Assembly: GCA_963693365.1 (NCBI GenBank)
Contig: CAVNZM010000012.1
Location: 6,076,001-6,140,000 of the forward strand
DNA: 64,000 nucleotides
DNA from: Amoebidium appalachense
Lineage: Eukaryota > Ichthyosporea
Reading direction: 5' to 3'
The notes under the pieces were generated by a model. It had not been told where the DNA came from, did not search any database, and was given only the letters and a program-made list of their open reading frames with translations. Numbering within the stretch: the stretch's first letter is position 1; each line of letters starts with the position of its first letter. The position numbers and the translations under genes were made by a program. This document shows positions 12,067-25,040 of this stretch, piece after piece.

Positions 12067-12960
12067 GGAACGATGGATGGCTCACACCTTAAAAAACTGG
12101 CGGGAAAAATACCGACGAAACTCCCTTGTGACTAAAAGCCAATGATCGCATTATTAAAAGTCTAACAATAACATGATACTTTGCATCTGAAGCCAGCGTG
12201 GGGCAGTCCGACAGTCGCCACACGCGCGCGCCGTTCGGGAACCGAGTTTTTGATGGCGTATAGAAATGCAGCAACGCAATAGACAGGCGCCAAACATAAT
12301 CAAAGTGGATTCAGTACATATATTGCTAACCAAATAAGAAGTTTTAAATGGCTTGGCTACTGTAGATGTTTTTTTTGGAGCTCACAATGGAGGGGGGGTA
12401 GGGGCAAATCCCCCTAACCATCTAGGGTGAATCATTCAAGTAACCGTATGACCACCCGACATCTATGTACCCACCCGACATCTATGTACGTGTTCATGAT
12501 ATACCGCTGAGGGGATATTCCGAGCAAAAACCCCCCCCCATACCTGAGACTGGTTTCTCTTTGCCTCGAGTAAACAGCGTAAACCCCCATTATCTGATGT
12601 AAGACTATCAGTACACTCTACTACTATAGTATTGGAGGGTTTTCATTGGGGAGCCACTTTCATCCAATCCATCATGTTCGATCTAGTTTGCACCCTTCTG
12701 AGAAAGCATGCCGTGACCACGTGCCAATCACATATACGTATTTCTTTTTTCTGCATACCGCGATATCAGCTGTGACGTAATCTAGGATTTCTAAATTTTT
12801 AACTTAACAGTTCTTGATGTCTGCGTGACCGTTAGTTTCGGTTGTCAACAACGTCGGTGTGTTATTTGTTTTGTGAGTTTTGTATATATTTACTACCACT
12901 TGTAGGGATCGCGCACAACTAGGTCATTCGAGCCACAAAAGTGGCTCAGATCGCCGGTCG
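8831..12960. other. Gene-free stretch with simple repeats
   Basis: Contains (CA)n arrays at about 9650-9750, a CT tract near 9985-10080, poly(C)/poly(G) runs, a compound TTTTT-GGGGG tract at 10441-10478 and the MITE. A 17-bp tandem duplication (ACCCGACATCTATGTAC type) lies at about 12453-12489. No exon with ATG or splice support was recognised. Confidence 0.6.
10626..10869. mobile_element. Probable MITE (pogo/Tc1-mariner-like non-autonomous DNA transposon)
   Basis: A 244-bp element has 27-bp imperfect terminal inverted repeats: 10626-10652, starting CAAGGGTTCCTCGCGTATTA, and 10843-10869, ending CGCGAGGGACCCCTG. By eye 24 of 27 positions match. Both ends abut TA (10624-10625 and 10870-10871), as expected for a TA target-site duplication. 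Ends of the type CAGGGGTCCCTCG and TA insertion are typical of pogo/Tc1-mariner relatives. The interior is AT-rich with no ORF. The superfamily call is an inference from the termini. Confidence 0.6.
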
Positions 12961-12974
12961 GCTTATCATTATTC

Positions 12975-13053
12975 TCTCTGCTCTCTCTCCCACTCTCCCT
13001 CCCTCCCTCCCTCCCTCCCTCCCTCCCTCCCTCCCTCCCTCCCTCCCTCTCCT

Positions 13054-13133
<80 letters not shown>

Positions 13134-13171
13134 CTCTCTCTCTCTAGATCTCTCTCTCTCACTCTCTCTCT

Positions 13172-13206
<35 letters not shown>

Positions 13207-13255
13207 GATCTCTCTCTCTAGATCTCTCTCTCTCTTCTTATAGATCTCTCTCTCT

Positions 13256-13328
<73 letters not shown>

Positions 13329-13347
13329 CCCCCCCCCCCCCCCCCCC

Positions 13348-13380
<33 letters not shown>

Positions 13381-13481
13381 TCAAGATCCCTCCTCCCTTC
13401 CTGATCCCCTCCCGCGGAGTCTCTCTCTCTCTCTCTTAGCTCACTCTCTCACTCACTCTCTCACTCACACACACACACACA

Positions 13482-13560
<79 letters not shown>

Positions 13561-13564
13561 ACAG

Positions 13565-13609
<45 letters not shown>

Positions 13610-13665
13610 CCCTCCCCCCCCCCCCTCTCGCCCCCACCCCTCCCTCTCTTACTTTCCCTCTCTCT
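12975..13665 (+). repeat. About 700-bp polypyrimidine (CT)n/(CCCT)n tract
   Basis: Almost uninterrupted pyrimidine on the plus strand: (CCCT)n, several long (CT)n blocks broken by TAGATC, a C run and short (CA)n blocks. It merges into CA-rich sequence to about 13,800. Low complexity only. Confidence 0.95.
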
Positions 13666-13990
13666 CGCTCAATGAGTCACGCACACGCACAAAAACGCAC
13701 ATACACACACACACACACCGTTACACACACACAAATACACACACACACACACACAAGCACACGAACACACCTCCCCTCCCTCACACACACACACACACAC
13801 ACATCACCGTCACCACCCTCGTTCACACACTCCGGGACCCACCTTCATAATTAACCTCGTAATGCAAATGTATCATACATACACTCACACTATTACTATG
13901 GGCCGTGCGCGCTCACAACCATCCACGTATACACACACTCGCCCACACAGAGACACACATGTTCACGTGACACATATACATCACACATGT

Positions 13991-14069
<79 letters not shown>

Positions 14070-14070
14070 C
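13991..14070. repeat. (GCAC)n tetranucleotide microsatellite, about 20 copies
   Basis: An uninterrupted GCAC array of 80 bp within a larger CA-rich tract at 13,680-14,180. Confidence 0.95.
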
Positions 14071-15216
14071 ATGCATACACACACACATGTACACACACAC
14101 CGTTCACACACACACACAGAGGACACACACAGGCGCACACATTCACAGACACACACGCACACACAGACAGACACACACGTGCACGGCTCGCCGTCACGCC
14201 GTACACACATGATCACCCATGGGGCCAAATAATTAGGCAATGGCCCCCGACACATATTAGCTAAGGCTGTCTGCTGCCAACTTCCTATCATCTCAGTAGC
14301 AGCGAGTGTTGGACAGGCTATCGATAACGCTATCGTTCTAGAATTCTTGCAATAATGTGGGACGGCACGGATTGAATAGTGGGGGTTTGTGGTACATAGT
14401 CTGATAGTGGCATGCTATTCAAGTTGACTGACGCCCCGGGTCGGCCGCTGGCCGTGGGTTCCTTGTATTGGTGGTTGTGCCATGGAGCCAGCTGCTTCGA
14501 CCAGCATGCATGCGAAGTTGTTCATTCGAATTCAAGTTTTGCAGTTTGCAACCTGCATGGACGTAGACAGACGCTCATGCTCATGTATTGTAGCTGAGTG
14601 AGGGCGACAAGCCTTGCCCGCGACAAGGGCGACACAATACACGTGCCTGGCTGACGGGTGTGCGATATGCGGGTTCTTCTGGTATGCAAAATAAAAAGAC
14701 AGAGTTGAGCAAAGTGCATGCTGTGCAATGTGCATGGACCTCGCACAGCTGCAGGAGTCCGTCGAGATGACCAGCGCGCAGTGGCAGGATAGATATCGAT
14801 AGCGCTAATTAGAAGACAACGGAGAAGACGCTTAGTCACGTAACTACATGCAATTTAATGCTCGAGTTGCCAAGTGATGATAGCCTTTCTTCTTTATGGC
14901 CACACAGTGCAGTATGTTGATTCAATTCTTTCAAACAGAGGGGAGGAATGCATCACCTACATACGTCAAACACTGCGCGGCGGCCGCCGACGGAGGGCAG
15001 GCGCGATATGCGATGGCGCAGAGATCTGCGTCCGCTCGTTCAGGGTTCGAATTTTAGTTTAGAATTATTGGGGGGTGCTCTAGGTCTGAGTTAGTGGCCG
15101 GGTGCCAGGCCTATAGGATCCGGAAGTGTGTGAAGGGCCGGCCGGGGAGCTCGAGGGATCCGGAGGGGCTCGGAGGGCTCGGTCCGGAGGGGCCCCGATA
15201 GGCAAGGGGGGGGGAT

Positions 15217-15248
<32 letters not shown>

Positions 15249-15457
15249 ACACGTGCACGCATCAGGCGGGATGGTGTGACTAGGCTAGGGCGAGTCCCGC
15301 GGTCGGGCGCCAGCCCGAAAATTTTCGGAGAATTTTGTATGTTTTCGCGATCAAAATCGATGATTATGGGACTTTTCGACACTGGTCGTGCTGTTCAAGT
15401 TATCACGAGTACATGCATAAGTAGGGGCTGCAGCTAACTGTGTGTGTGTGTGTGCGT

Positions 15458-15501
<44 letters not shown>

Positions 15502-15516
15502 ACGTGTGTGTGTTTG

Positions 15517-15683
<167 letters not shown>

Positions 15684-16495
15684 GCTGTACCATTCCCTTG
15701 GACGATCTTTGGGAAATCGTTCAAATTTTTTTGGGGTAATATCGAACTCTGGGCTCGTTTATCCCTTTGCATTCCAGATCTGCATGTTTGGAATTTGGAG
15801 TAGGAAACGACTCCTTCGCGGGCAGGTCTAGCTAGAGCGATCAGGAACTATAAATGACCTAAAATAGACTTTAAAACGAAGATGTATTCGTCACATGTGA
15901 TAATGTGCTCAAGGTGCAGGGCTTCTGTCTGGTCAGAAATTTTAGTGTTGATGTATATGCATATACATGAAAGTGTGTGTACAGTGTGGCTTCTTGTGGA
16001 GCATATTCGGTGTTCGAAAGGAATGTGCACCTACCAATGAAATGGCCCCACAGCACCAGGAAATTGTAAAGAGAACCAATCATAGTGCGACTAAAGTCCC
16101 CCGAGATGTCAAATTTACATTGCGTGCCTTGTCCTAATAGATTGTTGAAATTGTCGCTTTAAGTTGTATTTGTAGTCGTTCAATATCTGCCCCAAGACGT
16201 GGCACCCTTTTAAATACCAGTAAATATAAATTAAGAAAACTTTTATGTAGGAAATGTCTGCGGAAGTGAAGTCTCTAAAGACCAGAAACCCCTAATCAGT
16301 TGGGTTGAGGCTCAGACTGCAGTCACAAACGATCGCGAAATTTCAAAAAGAAATTTCAAATATGACGCGCTGATTTTTCTCCACGCTTGGCTTCCAAATA
16401 CGATAGGCTTTTTGGGCCAAATGCATGTTTAGCCGCCAAAAATAGTAGTAACAGCATACTTTTAATATTCAAGAAGACTATGTGTAACGTACACG

Positions 16496-16500
<5 letters not shown>

Positions 16501-16540
<40 letters not shown>
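16501..16540. repeat. (TA)n microsatellite upstream of metalloprotease copy 1
   Basis: Twenty TA repeats about 340 bp upstream of the metalloprotease start codon. The equivalent array in unit 2 is at 32,272-32,309, so it predates the duplication. Confidence 0.9.
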
Positions 16541-16541
<1 letters not shown>

Positions 16542-16685
16542 CTATAGAAAATGCATATGTATCATGAAAAAATGTATCATGTATGAGAGATCGGGAATTC
16601 GGGATTATGAGTAACTCAGCAACGAGTTCAAACTATCGACATTCCACGCGGATAAGAACGAGATTCTGGTCCTGGAGGTGAACCG

Positions 16686-16874
16686 ATTGGTCAATAGAAC
16701 ACAAGGGCGAGGAGAGTGGCACGCACCCTATTAGAGCCCGCGGCCATGCATATGTGTGAAGGGCCAAAAGCATTCAGCCCGCCCACATCACACTCACTGG
16801 TCGTTCAACAGAGTCTCGTTGCCAGTCGGGTTTTTTGGGTGGAATATTGTAGCATTATTGAACATACACGCACA
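16686..16874 (+). promoter_or_regulatory. Conserved upstream region of metalloprotease copy 1 with CCAAT box
   Basis: ATTGG at 16686-16690 lies 185-189 bp before the ATG. The block containing CACTGGTCGTTCAACAGAG (about 16,795-16,835) is nearly identical before copy 2. Conservation in both units supports a retained promoter and 5' UTR; the transcription start is not visible. Confidence 0.4.
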
Positions 16875-19800
16875 ATGGGTTTGGTATCGTTTTGCGCCGC
16901 CCTCCTGTGGGCGGTATCCAGCGTTGCAGCGCAAGATGCAGAGAGTTACGACATGTTTGGTGAAGAGGTGGGTCTTCCTCCTCAATGTGGTTGCTTTTTT
17001 GTGGGACTACTTTGTGGGGAGGTATTGCCTCAATAGTGCACAAAATTTTCAAGCAGAACTACTGCAAATTAATTGCATCTTTTAAATTCTGAGGCCTAAC
17101 ATACACAGGAAATGCTTTGCTATGCTTCTTGCTAACACCAAGTAATACTATTCCGCAGGTCAAGCCAAAGTTCCAGGCCGACGGAGGCTTCTCTATGTTG
17201 GCAGTCGATAATACGCCCAAGAGAACGGTAAGGGCAGACCCCAACGGTGTCCGTGCAGGTTTCCCCGTTATGAATCTCAGACTCCTTCCTGGTGTCAATA
17301 TTACAGCCGAGAAAAACACTATGTTGAGTGTTGGTAACGGTACAGTTTGGTCGGGTGAGATTGCCGGCGGCGACATGGCGGAGAAAGTCACACTAGTAGC
17401 CACGGCCGAGGGGGCTGTGTATGGTCATGCTATCGTTAAAGACGCAAGCACGGGCCAGTTTAAAATGTACGAAATGCTCCCGTCCAATAGCGACCCATCC
17501 ACCACGGTTATCTATCAGGCACCAATCCCTGACAAGGACGACAAGCCTTTTGTGGTAACCAAGGAGCAGCGCGACGCTATGGCGGCAAAAACACAGGCCC
17601 AGACCCCAACAATCGGTGCGCGCACGTTCCAGGCGGCCGCCGCGTCGAGCGACAGCGGTGCGGTAGTGGACGTTATTGTTGTGTACACCCAAAAGGTGTT
17701 GAATAAGTACGGAAAGGCGGGTATCGAGGCCAAAATCATGTCCGCCATTGCAGATACCAACCAGGCGTTCATCAACAGCAAGGTGCCCATGACGTTTGTG
17801 CTCGTGTACACTGGCCTCGTTAACTTTGTCGAGAACGGTGACCTCGGATACGCGCTCGATAAACTTACGGGCAAGGACGACGGGATTGTTGATAACGTTC
17901 ACGCACTGCGCGACCAATACAAGGCCGACATGGTGCAGATGGTTACGGATGATGCCAATTATTGCGGTGTGGGCTATCTCATGGGCCCCGGTGATGTTGG
18001 AAACCCGTCCAGTTTCGCTGATTGGGCTTTCAGCACCGTCGCCGTCATGTGCCTCAACTCCCTCACACCCGCACACGAGTGGGGTCACAATATGGTATGT
18101 ATTCCTTTTTCTAACTTTTTTTCGTGTAGTTGTTAGTCACATTACAGCACCTTTCGTCATAGTAATACACATGGCATGCACATTTTTAAGGTTATACACA
18201 TCTCACGCGCAGTTTTATATTTTTTTGTTTAAGCACAGGTGTTAGCTGCAGCTTTTCGCACTGAATCAGCATATGGTATCTCTACTAAATCTCTCGTCTT
18301 CGTTACTGGTTAGTGTGCTTATGAATTTCACCCCTGCATGAAAACGTTACTGGTTAGTGTGCTTATGAATTGCACCCCTGCATGAAAACGGTAAACAGTA
18401 AACATGTCTAACCGTTACAATCCCATTACAGGGCCTTCACCACGACCGCGCCAACGGCGGTGGCGACCCCGCCTTCCCTTATGCGTACGGATACCGCGAG
18501 TGTGGCCGTGAGGGTGGTATCCAGACCATCATGGCGTACTACTGCAGCGGCGTGCAGCGCATTCCCTACTACTCGAGCCCGGATATTTTCTATCAGGGAA
18601 GGCCCACGGGTATTTCTCATAACACAAACCCCGCCCAGTCCGCCGATAATGCTCGCGCTCTCCGTGGTACGGCGTGGACGGTAGCTAACTGGCGTGTGTC
18701 CGGTACTGGCAGAAACCTGCCCAGTGCTCCGACGGCTCCGGCGGGCCTTGCTGCACATGCAACCAGCAGTAGTCAGGTGGTGGTCACGTGGGGTGACGTT
18801 AACGGCGAGACGGGCTACCAGGTGCACCGCCTAGTGGAGGGAAGCACACAGTTCGTTTTGGTGGCCACACTCGGCGCAAATGTTGTTTCCTACACTGACA
18901 ACGGCCTGACTGGCGACACCGACTATTCTTATAAGGTGTTGGCGTTCAATAGCGTAGGGTCAAGCGGGTTTAGCAACACCGCAACTGCTGTTACCCCCGC
19001 GCAGCCTCCCGCTGCCCCCACGGTCGCCGCAGCGTTCGTCGGAAACGCCGTGTCTCTCTCCATCACCCCGGGTAATGGCGGTGCACCAGCATCATATGTT
19101 ATCTCGCGTTCAGCTAACAAAGCCATTTTTGTGCCACTTGCCACGCAGCCCGGCAACATTTTCACGGACTCGACGGTGCTTGCAGGCAACCTCTACTCCT
19201 ACCGTGTGCAGGCAACCAGTGCCGCCGGGACCTCCGGGTTCTCCAACACCGCTGATGTCACCCTGTCTTTGGCCAAGCCCACCAACGTTCTCGTCGCCGA
19301 GACCGCCGGCACGTTTGTGATTCTCGATTGGGACGATGTGCAGGGCGCTGTCACCGGCTACAACATCACCCGCGTTCCCACAGCCGGCGGTGCACCCGTG
19401 GTCACCTACAGCAACGCAAGCACCGCGGTAATATCCGGCCTGGACCCCAACACGGGCTACACGTTCACCGTCGTCGCCTTCAACAACGTCAGCAAGATCG
19501 CGTCCCCGGCTAGCGACAGCGTGCCTGCGACCACCACGGATCCGGAGCCCCTGCCCTACCCCAACAACATTCAGGTCAGCCCCGTCTCCCCCACCACCAT
19601 GCTCATTCAGTGGCTGCCCGTCCCTGGCGCAACCGGCTACACCATCACCCGTACCGAAACCATGACGACCGGTACCGAGTCAACGACCGTGCGAAGGAGG
19701 CGTGCGTACCCCGAGCCTCAAAACCTGACGGTGAACGTCACCACCATCAAGTACACCGACACTGGCCTGAGTTCGAGCACCTCTTACTCGTACACGGTGG

Positions 19801-20774
19801 TCGCGTTCAACAAGTGGGTTTTTTCGGACGTTAGCGAGGAGGTCAGCGTCGAGACACCCGAACTTCTCCCGCCCACGAATTTCATTGCCGCCAGCGTTTC
19901 CGCCACCGCCGTTTCCCTTAAATGGACCCCCATCCCCGGCGTTAAGGGCTACACCATCACCCGCACGTGGATCCAGGCCGCCGTCAAGAAGAAGAGACGC
20001 CAAGCCTCGGGTTCAACCGCGAACTTCAACGTCACGGGCACCGCGGGTGCGTACACGGACGCCAGTGTGGCCCCCGGCATGATCTACAAATACGTCATTT
20101 CTTCCTTCACCGCCGTCGACGAATCCATCGACTCCGAACCCGTCTCTGTTACCACCCCGTTCGTCGTTGGCCCGGCGCCCGTCACCGTGAGCGCGTCTCA
20201 AACTAGCTCCCGCGGCATCCCCAACAGTCTCACCAACTTCATCCAATGGCAGACGCCCGCCGGCATTTCATTTCCACGGGGCACCGCTTTTGTCGTTTAC
20301 CGCAAGGAGGCGGCCGGGAACTTTGCCCTTTTGGCTACCCTTCAGTATTCGGCGCGGGGACACATCGATAGGGCCGTGAAGCCCGGCACCGAGTATAGCT
20401 ACAAGGTGCAGTATATTAACGCGACGGGTGTAGTGAGCCAGGAGTCAAACATCGTCACTTTCACCACCGCCAGGTGCAACTTCAACGGCAAATGCGACCC
20501 GGGGGCCGGGGAGACCTGCCAGACATGCCAGGCTGACTGCCTTTTGGACGCGATGAAGGATGACGGTATTTGCCAGGCCGGAAACGGCGAAAACTGCATG
20601 AATTCACCTAATGATTGCAAGTCGAAGATGGTTGGAAAGTTGAAGTTGTGTTGCGGTACCGGGTTTACCCGGGGTTCGCAGTTTATTGCGTGCAATCGCG
20701 CTATCTGCGGCGGGTCGTGCACGACGGCGTTCCAGGCGACGTGCCCTGTGATGTCAAGGAAACCTGGAAAGTAA
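16875..20774 (+). CDS. Secreted metzincin metalloprotease with six FN3 domains, copy 1
   Basis: Predicted extracellular zinc endopeptidase of 1,123 residues. Exons: 16875-16967, 17159-18094 and 18432-20774 (GT-AG, both introns phase 0, 191 and 337 bp). Exon 1 encodes a signal peptide (hydrophobic core LVSFCAALLWAVSSVAA). Residues about 32-200 look like a propeptide. The catalytic domain carries the metzincin signature HEWGHNMGLHHD (ligands H337, H341, H347; E338 catalytic), split by intron 2 after Met343, and a Met-turn at TIMAYY (Met377). Six FN3-like modules follow at about 440-1023, then a Cys-rich tail with two CDPGAGETCQTCQADC-type repeats. The layout resembles secreted bacterial M12-type proteases; no transmembrane anchor is seen. 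Basic loops VRRRR (about 764) and KKKRR (about 862) sit in FN3-4 and FN3-5. Substrate unknown. Paralogue at 32,667-36,511. Confidence 0.9.
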
Positions 20775-21931
20775 TTTTGGATATACGTTTGATATGCGGT
20801 TTGAAATTTTGTTTGAGATATTACCAGTCCCCTTGAATGAATGTAGACAGTCGAGACCATGCATATGATTGTTCTGTTCTGATTGTTTTCTCACGAACGC
20901 TACATAAATATCTCCATATGCATATAAATATAGTATATATTCCGAGTATATATATTAATTTTTACGTTTTCTTATAGATACATAGTGTTTGGCCAGCGTA
21001 TTCGCTCTTAGCCATACCATCGTATGATGTTGCTGTTTTGTATATCGGTGTAGCCACCTGTTGATTTTTCACCCTTGTACATCTGCCCAATTGAAAGCAA
21101 AATACATCCAGCTGGGATTTCAAACGGCTGGTAAGACAAAAATAAACAACTTAAATTAAGACCTTTTTGAACCTCCTGGCTTTCACTCTTCTCCTCCTCT
21201 TCCCTCCCCCCCCCCCCCCCCCCCCCAAAACACACACACACAGACACACACACACGTGCACACACACACACACACAGACACACACATGTACGCGAGCACA
21301 CACACACACATATACACGCGTGGGCGCACGGCGCACCCACCCACCCACACCCACACACGTGCACACACACAGACACATAAACGCCCGTCACATAACCACA
21401 CTTTCACCCAACACAACCGATCCTTCCCCCCCCCCCCCCCCCCCCTTCCGGCCCCCCACAACCCAACCCAACCCAACCAACCAACCAACAACAACTCAAA
21501 CAACCCCCCCCCCCCCCCCCCCCCTCCCCCCCCTCCCCCCCCCCCTCCCCCCCCCCCTCCCCCCTCCCCCCCCCCCCCTCTTTTTTTTTGTTCAAGTTAT
21601 TGTTGTTGGTTGGTTGGTTGGGTTGGGTTGGGTTGTGGGGGCCGGGGAGAGGGGGGGGGGGGGAGGGGGGAAATCCGGAGGAGGTACATTAAACACACTT
21701 TGCCGCTTGTCATGGCATCCACCCATCCTTTTCTTGCTCCCGTCACAATCCCCGTGGACGAGTATTCCGGCAGGTGAACAGGGTGTGCAGGCTTCCCGCC
21801 ATGCACGTGCACTGCAACACCCCCCCCCCCCCCCCCAACACACACACACACACGTGTGGCACTCAGGCGCGCACACACACACGACGTACACGTGCCCGGG
21901 CGCACACTCACACGCACATACATACGCACGC

Positions 21932-21963
<32 letters not shown>

Positions 21964-21987
21964 CACACACACACACACACATACACA

Positions 21988-22040
<53 letters not shown>

Positions 22041-22505
22041 GAGTGTGACACACACAAACAACTGTCAGGCACACACACACACATCCACACACACACACAC
22101 TGCATCACTACCCCTCTCCCCCCACGGCCCTCCCATACCCCTACCCCCCGGGTGCTGCTACCATTGTAAATTTCTTTCAGGCAACCACTAATTGACGCAT
22201 GTATGTTGTTCACCGTTGAAATGTTTGTATGTTTGAACAAAAACAAGAACAAGCACTGCTGGGCCTAAAACCGCAGCTACATGTTCCCAGGGGCCTGTAC
22301 ATTCACCATTGCTAACAATTATTTCATGGAATAGTGGCTGTATAAATGAGACCCTCCCGTTAAACAAAATAACGGCTTAGGGGATGCCTTGCGCAACTAC
22401 ACCGGTCATGTTCGCCTGAAGTTCAAACGATCTACACGCTAATATTTAACTTCAAGTCACGGGCCAATCACTCTTCTCATACTAATACTATCGATCAGCT
22501 GCAGC

Positions 22506-22547
<42 letters not shown>

Positions 22548-23243
22548 ACCCACCCAACCAAAAAAAAAAAAAAAAAAAAAACCCATCCCACCCCACCCCC
22601 TCTCCCTCTCCAGGGCCTTCTCTTCCCCAACTAGTACTTCGGCACGGTTGCCAATGTTGCCAATATGCCAAATTCAACCAAAAAAGATGTGCGTATGTGC
22701 ATGTGCATGTATGATGTTCTGGGACCATGCACACAGTACATGTATCTCCTTGCATGTTGGTAAACTAACATGCATGCGTACCGGGTGACTACTCGGACTC
22801 TCAATGACATGTCACGTTCAACACATGTTCATGCACACGGGGATGCGTTTTGTGCATGTATGTCGTCTTATTGAGCCTGCAAACATGCAGGCACAAACCC
22901 GTGTCTTTTCTTTATTGCCCAAACTCTTACTCATCAAGTCCATTTATTAACCGATTTATTGCTGTGAGGTTCGCAAGCCAAACCCTCTCGGCCGTGTCAA
23001 AATTAGTACGCATAAAAAAATGTGCATATTTGTGAAAATGACAAACACTATTTACAAACAGAGCATTGGTCGATGGGAATACATTGCCATCCCAGTGTGC
23101 TGTCCTTTAAACTAAGCAGGCACACCCTATGTAGGTGCAATGTAATATAGGCACAGAACACAGTATTTCATTCGTAATGTTCAGGGATCTTTTGCCCCAA
23201 ATACACCGAACATTCGCAAGCTTACGTGAATACCATCCCCCCC

Positions 23244-23299
<56 letters not shown>

Positions 23300-23821
23300 A
23301 ACCAACCAACGAAACGACAACAACAAAAAAATACTTTGAAAAAAAAAAGAATTTGAAAGCATCCACCAACACCAACACCAACACCAACACACACATACGC
23401 ACTACGCGTCCGCACCCGCACCCCCGCCCTGCTTCCACCCACCCACCCACCCATACACCTGAATTTAAACTAACGAAAACCACGGCAAACCCAGGCAATA
23501 ATAACAGCAGGGGGTATTCCTGCAAGCACCGAGCAGAAATCATAAACACATGACCCAGCGATTAACCAAGTAGGAGGCAGCCAAGCACCTCGGTTCACCA
23601 CCAACACCGACACCCATGATTTTTTCGAGTCGGATCAAGCCCCTTAATCGGGCCACCGTGACACTACATCGGAACCCTCAGTGCCACACTAAACATCATC
23701 TGGCCAGGCCACATACTAAAAAAGAGAGACCCCGACCAATAAAATATAGTTACCACCGTCCGGCAGCCAATCCGTTTTGGGCAACTAAACCGGGCCGGGT
23801 CAGCAGCTACTCCGATTCGGG
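20775..23821. other. Spacer between metalloprotease copy 1 and exostosin pseudogene
   Basis: AT-rich 3' flank, then CA arrays (21,230-21,380; 21,840-22,105), C runs (for example 22,507-22,547 and 23,238-23,264, both running into A runs) and ordinary sequence. Blocks at about 21,690-21,790, 22,790-23,100 and 23,400-23,820 are recognisably homologous to unit 2 (37,230-37,340; 38,015-38,340; 38,540-38,960) but show no conserved reading frame, so this is duplicated noncoding DNA. Confidence 0.65.
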
Positions 23822-24740
23822 TCAGCACTGGTCCATGCGCCGGTCACACAGCAGCTGCCGATCAAATTCTGTAGATCCCCCCTAGCAGATCAATAGATGG
23901 CTCCAAATTCCAATTATCCTCCCCCCCCCCCCTCCCCCCCCCCCCCCCCCCCACGGGCCCCTCTCCACCCCCTCGCAAGAACACATCACGTGTGTTGTTG
24001 CTTTCTTAGGGCCTCCCCTCAAGTCGGTACTTAGATTTATGGTTCACATGGAAACATCCGCGAAATCCGTAAAGGACGGGGTGTAACCCGTTTGCGTAGG
24101 TGTGGGTGTACACGGTGCTGTGCGTGCAAATGTCAGCGATTAGAAAGAAATGTATGCGGAGGAGTGGGTGTGTTGTGTGTGTGTGTGTGTGGCGTGTGTG
24201 TGCTTGTGTATCAGGGCATGCACTTCCATGTCTGTTCGTGTATGCTTGTGTGCTTGTCTGCTTACATACAAGTACAAGGAGGGTCTGTGTTTATGTATCT
24301 GCATGCACATGCACGGCATGTGTATTTTGGCAGAGAGCTGGGGGGAGGGGGGGGGGGGAGGGGGGAGGGAGACGGGGGGAAAGCAGGGATGGCGGAAGGT
24401 GGAAATGGAAAGGTGGGAGGGGGAGGAAAGAAGGAAATAGGGGGAAAGGGGGAGATAACAGGGGAGGGGAAAGGGTGCAGGGGAGGCGAGGGGGAGAGAG
24501 GGGAGGGGGCGGGGGGGGGGGGGGGGGGGGGGGGGGGGATTTGAACCTGAGTCACCGGCAACCACAGCAGCATTGTGTTTGTGCCTCAGATAGAGCTCAT
24601 ACATGCCGATGTAGAAGGCATCCCCAAATATGGCACGTTGGTGGTAGGTGAAGTGCGGCACCACCTTAAGGTGAGTGGGGGTTAAGATCAGTGACATACC
24701 CGGGTGGTATAAAGGTGATGGGATGGAGGGGGGAGGGGGT

Positions 24741-25000
24741 CTAAATGCCCTTAGAGTACGAAGCGCAGAAGCAACGGACAACATGCTGCAGAGTGAAAAC
24801 CATACATAAAGAGTATGCAACATAAGCAGAGCCTATCCTCAGGGGGAGGGGAGGGAGGGAGAGGGAGCAAGGGAGGGGGGGGGGGGGGGGGGGGGGGGGG
24901 GCACGTCATTCACGGCACCCGAGTTCCGATCCATTCACCTAGTCAACTAAACCAAACCCAGATAATGTTTCGCTTGAACACGGGTGGTTCACCTTGGTGG
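24741..25000 (+). repeat. Dispersed poly(G)-bounded repeat, family 1
   Basis: Copy inside the exostosin pseudogene, between exons 14 and 13. It shares CATAAAGAGTATGCAACATA, AGCAGAGCC.ATCCTCAGG and GAGTTCCGATCCATTC with the copy at 1924, but its middle is interrupted by a G-rich expansion at about 24,841-24,900. No copy is seen at this place in unit 2, where a (GT)n array sits instead. Confidence 0.6.
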
Positions 25001-25005
25001 GGGGG

Positions 25006-25040
<35 letters not shown>

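Noticed and set aside
14990-15065. Possible tRNA 3' half with GGTTCGAAT
   Set aside because: No acceptor or T stem pairing could be formed and the motif is not kept in unit 2.
21690-21790. Possible conserved exon between units (against 37,230-37,340)
   Set aside because: Similarity is moderate with indels that break every frame; duplicated noncoding DNA.
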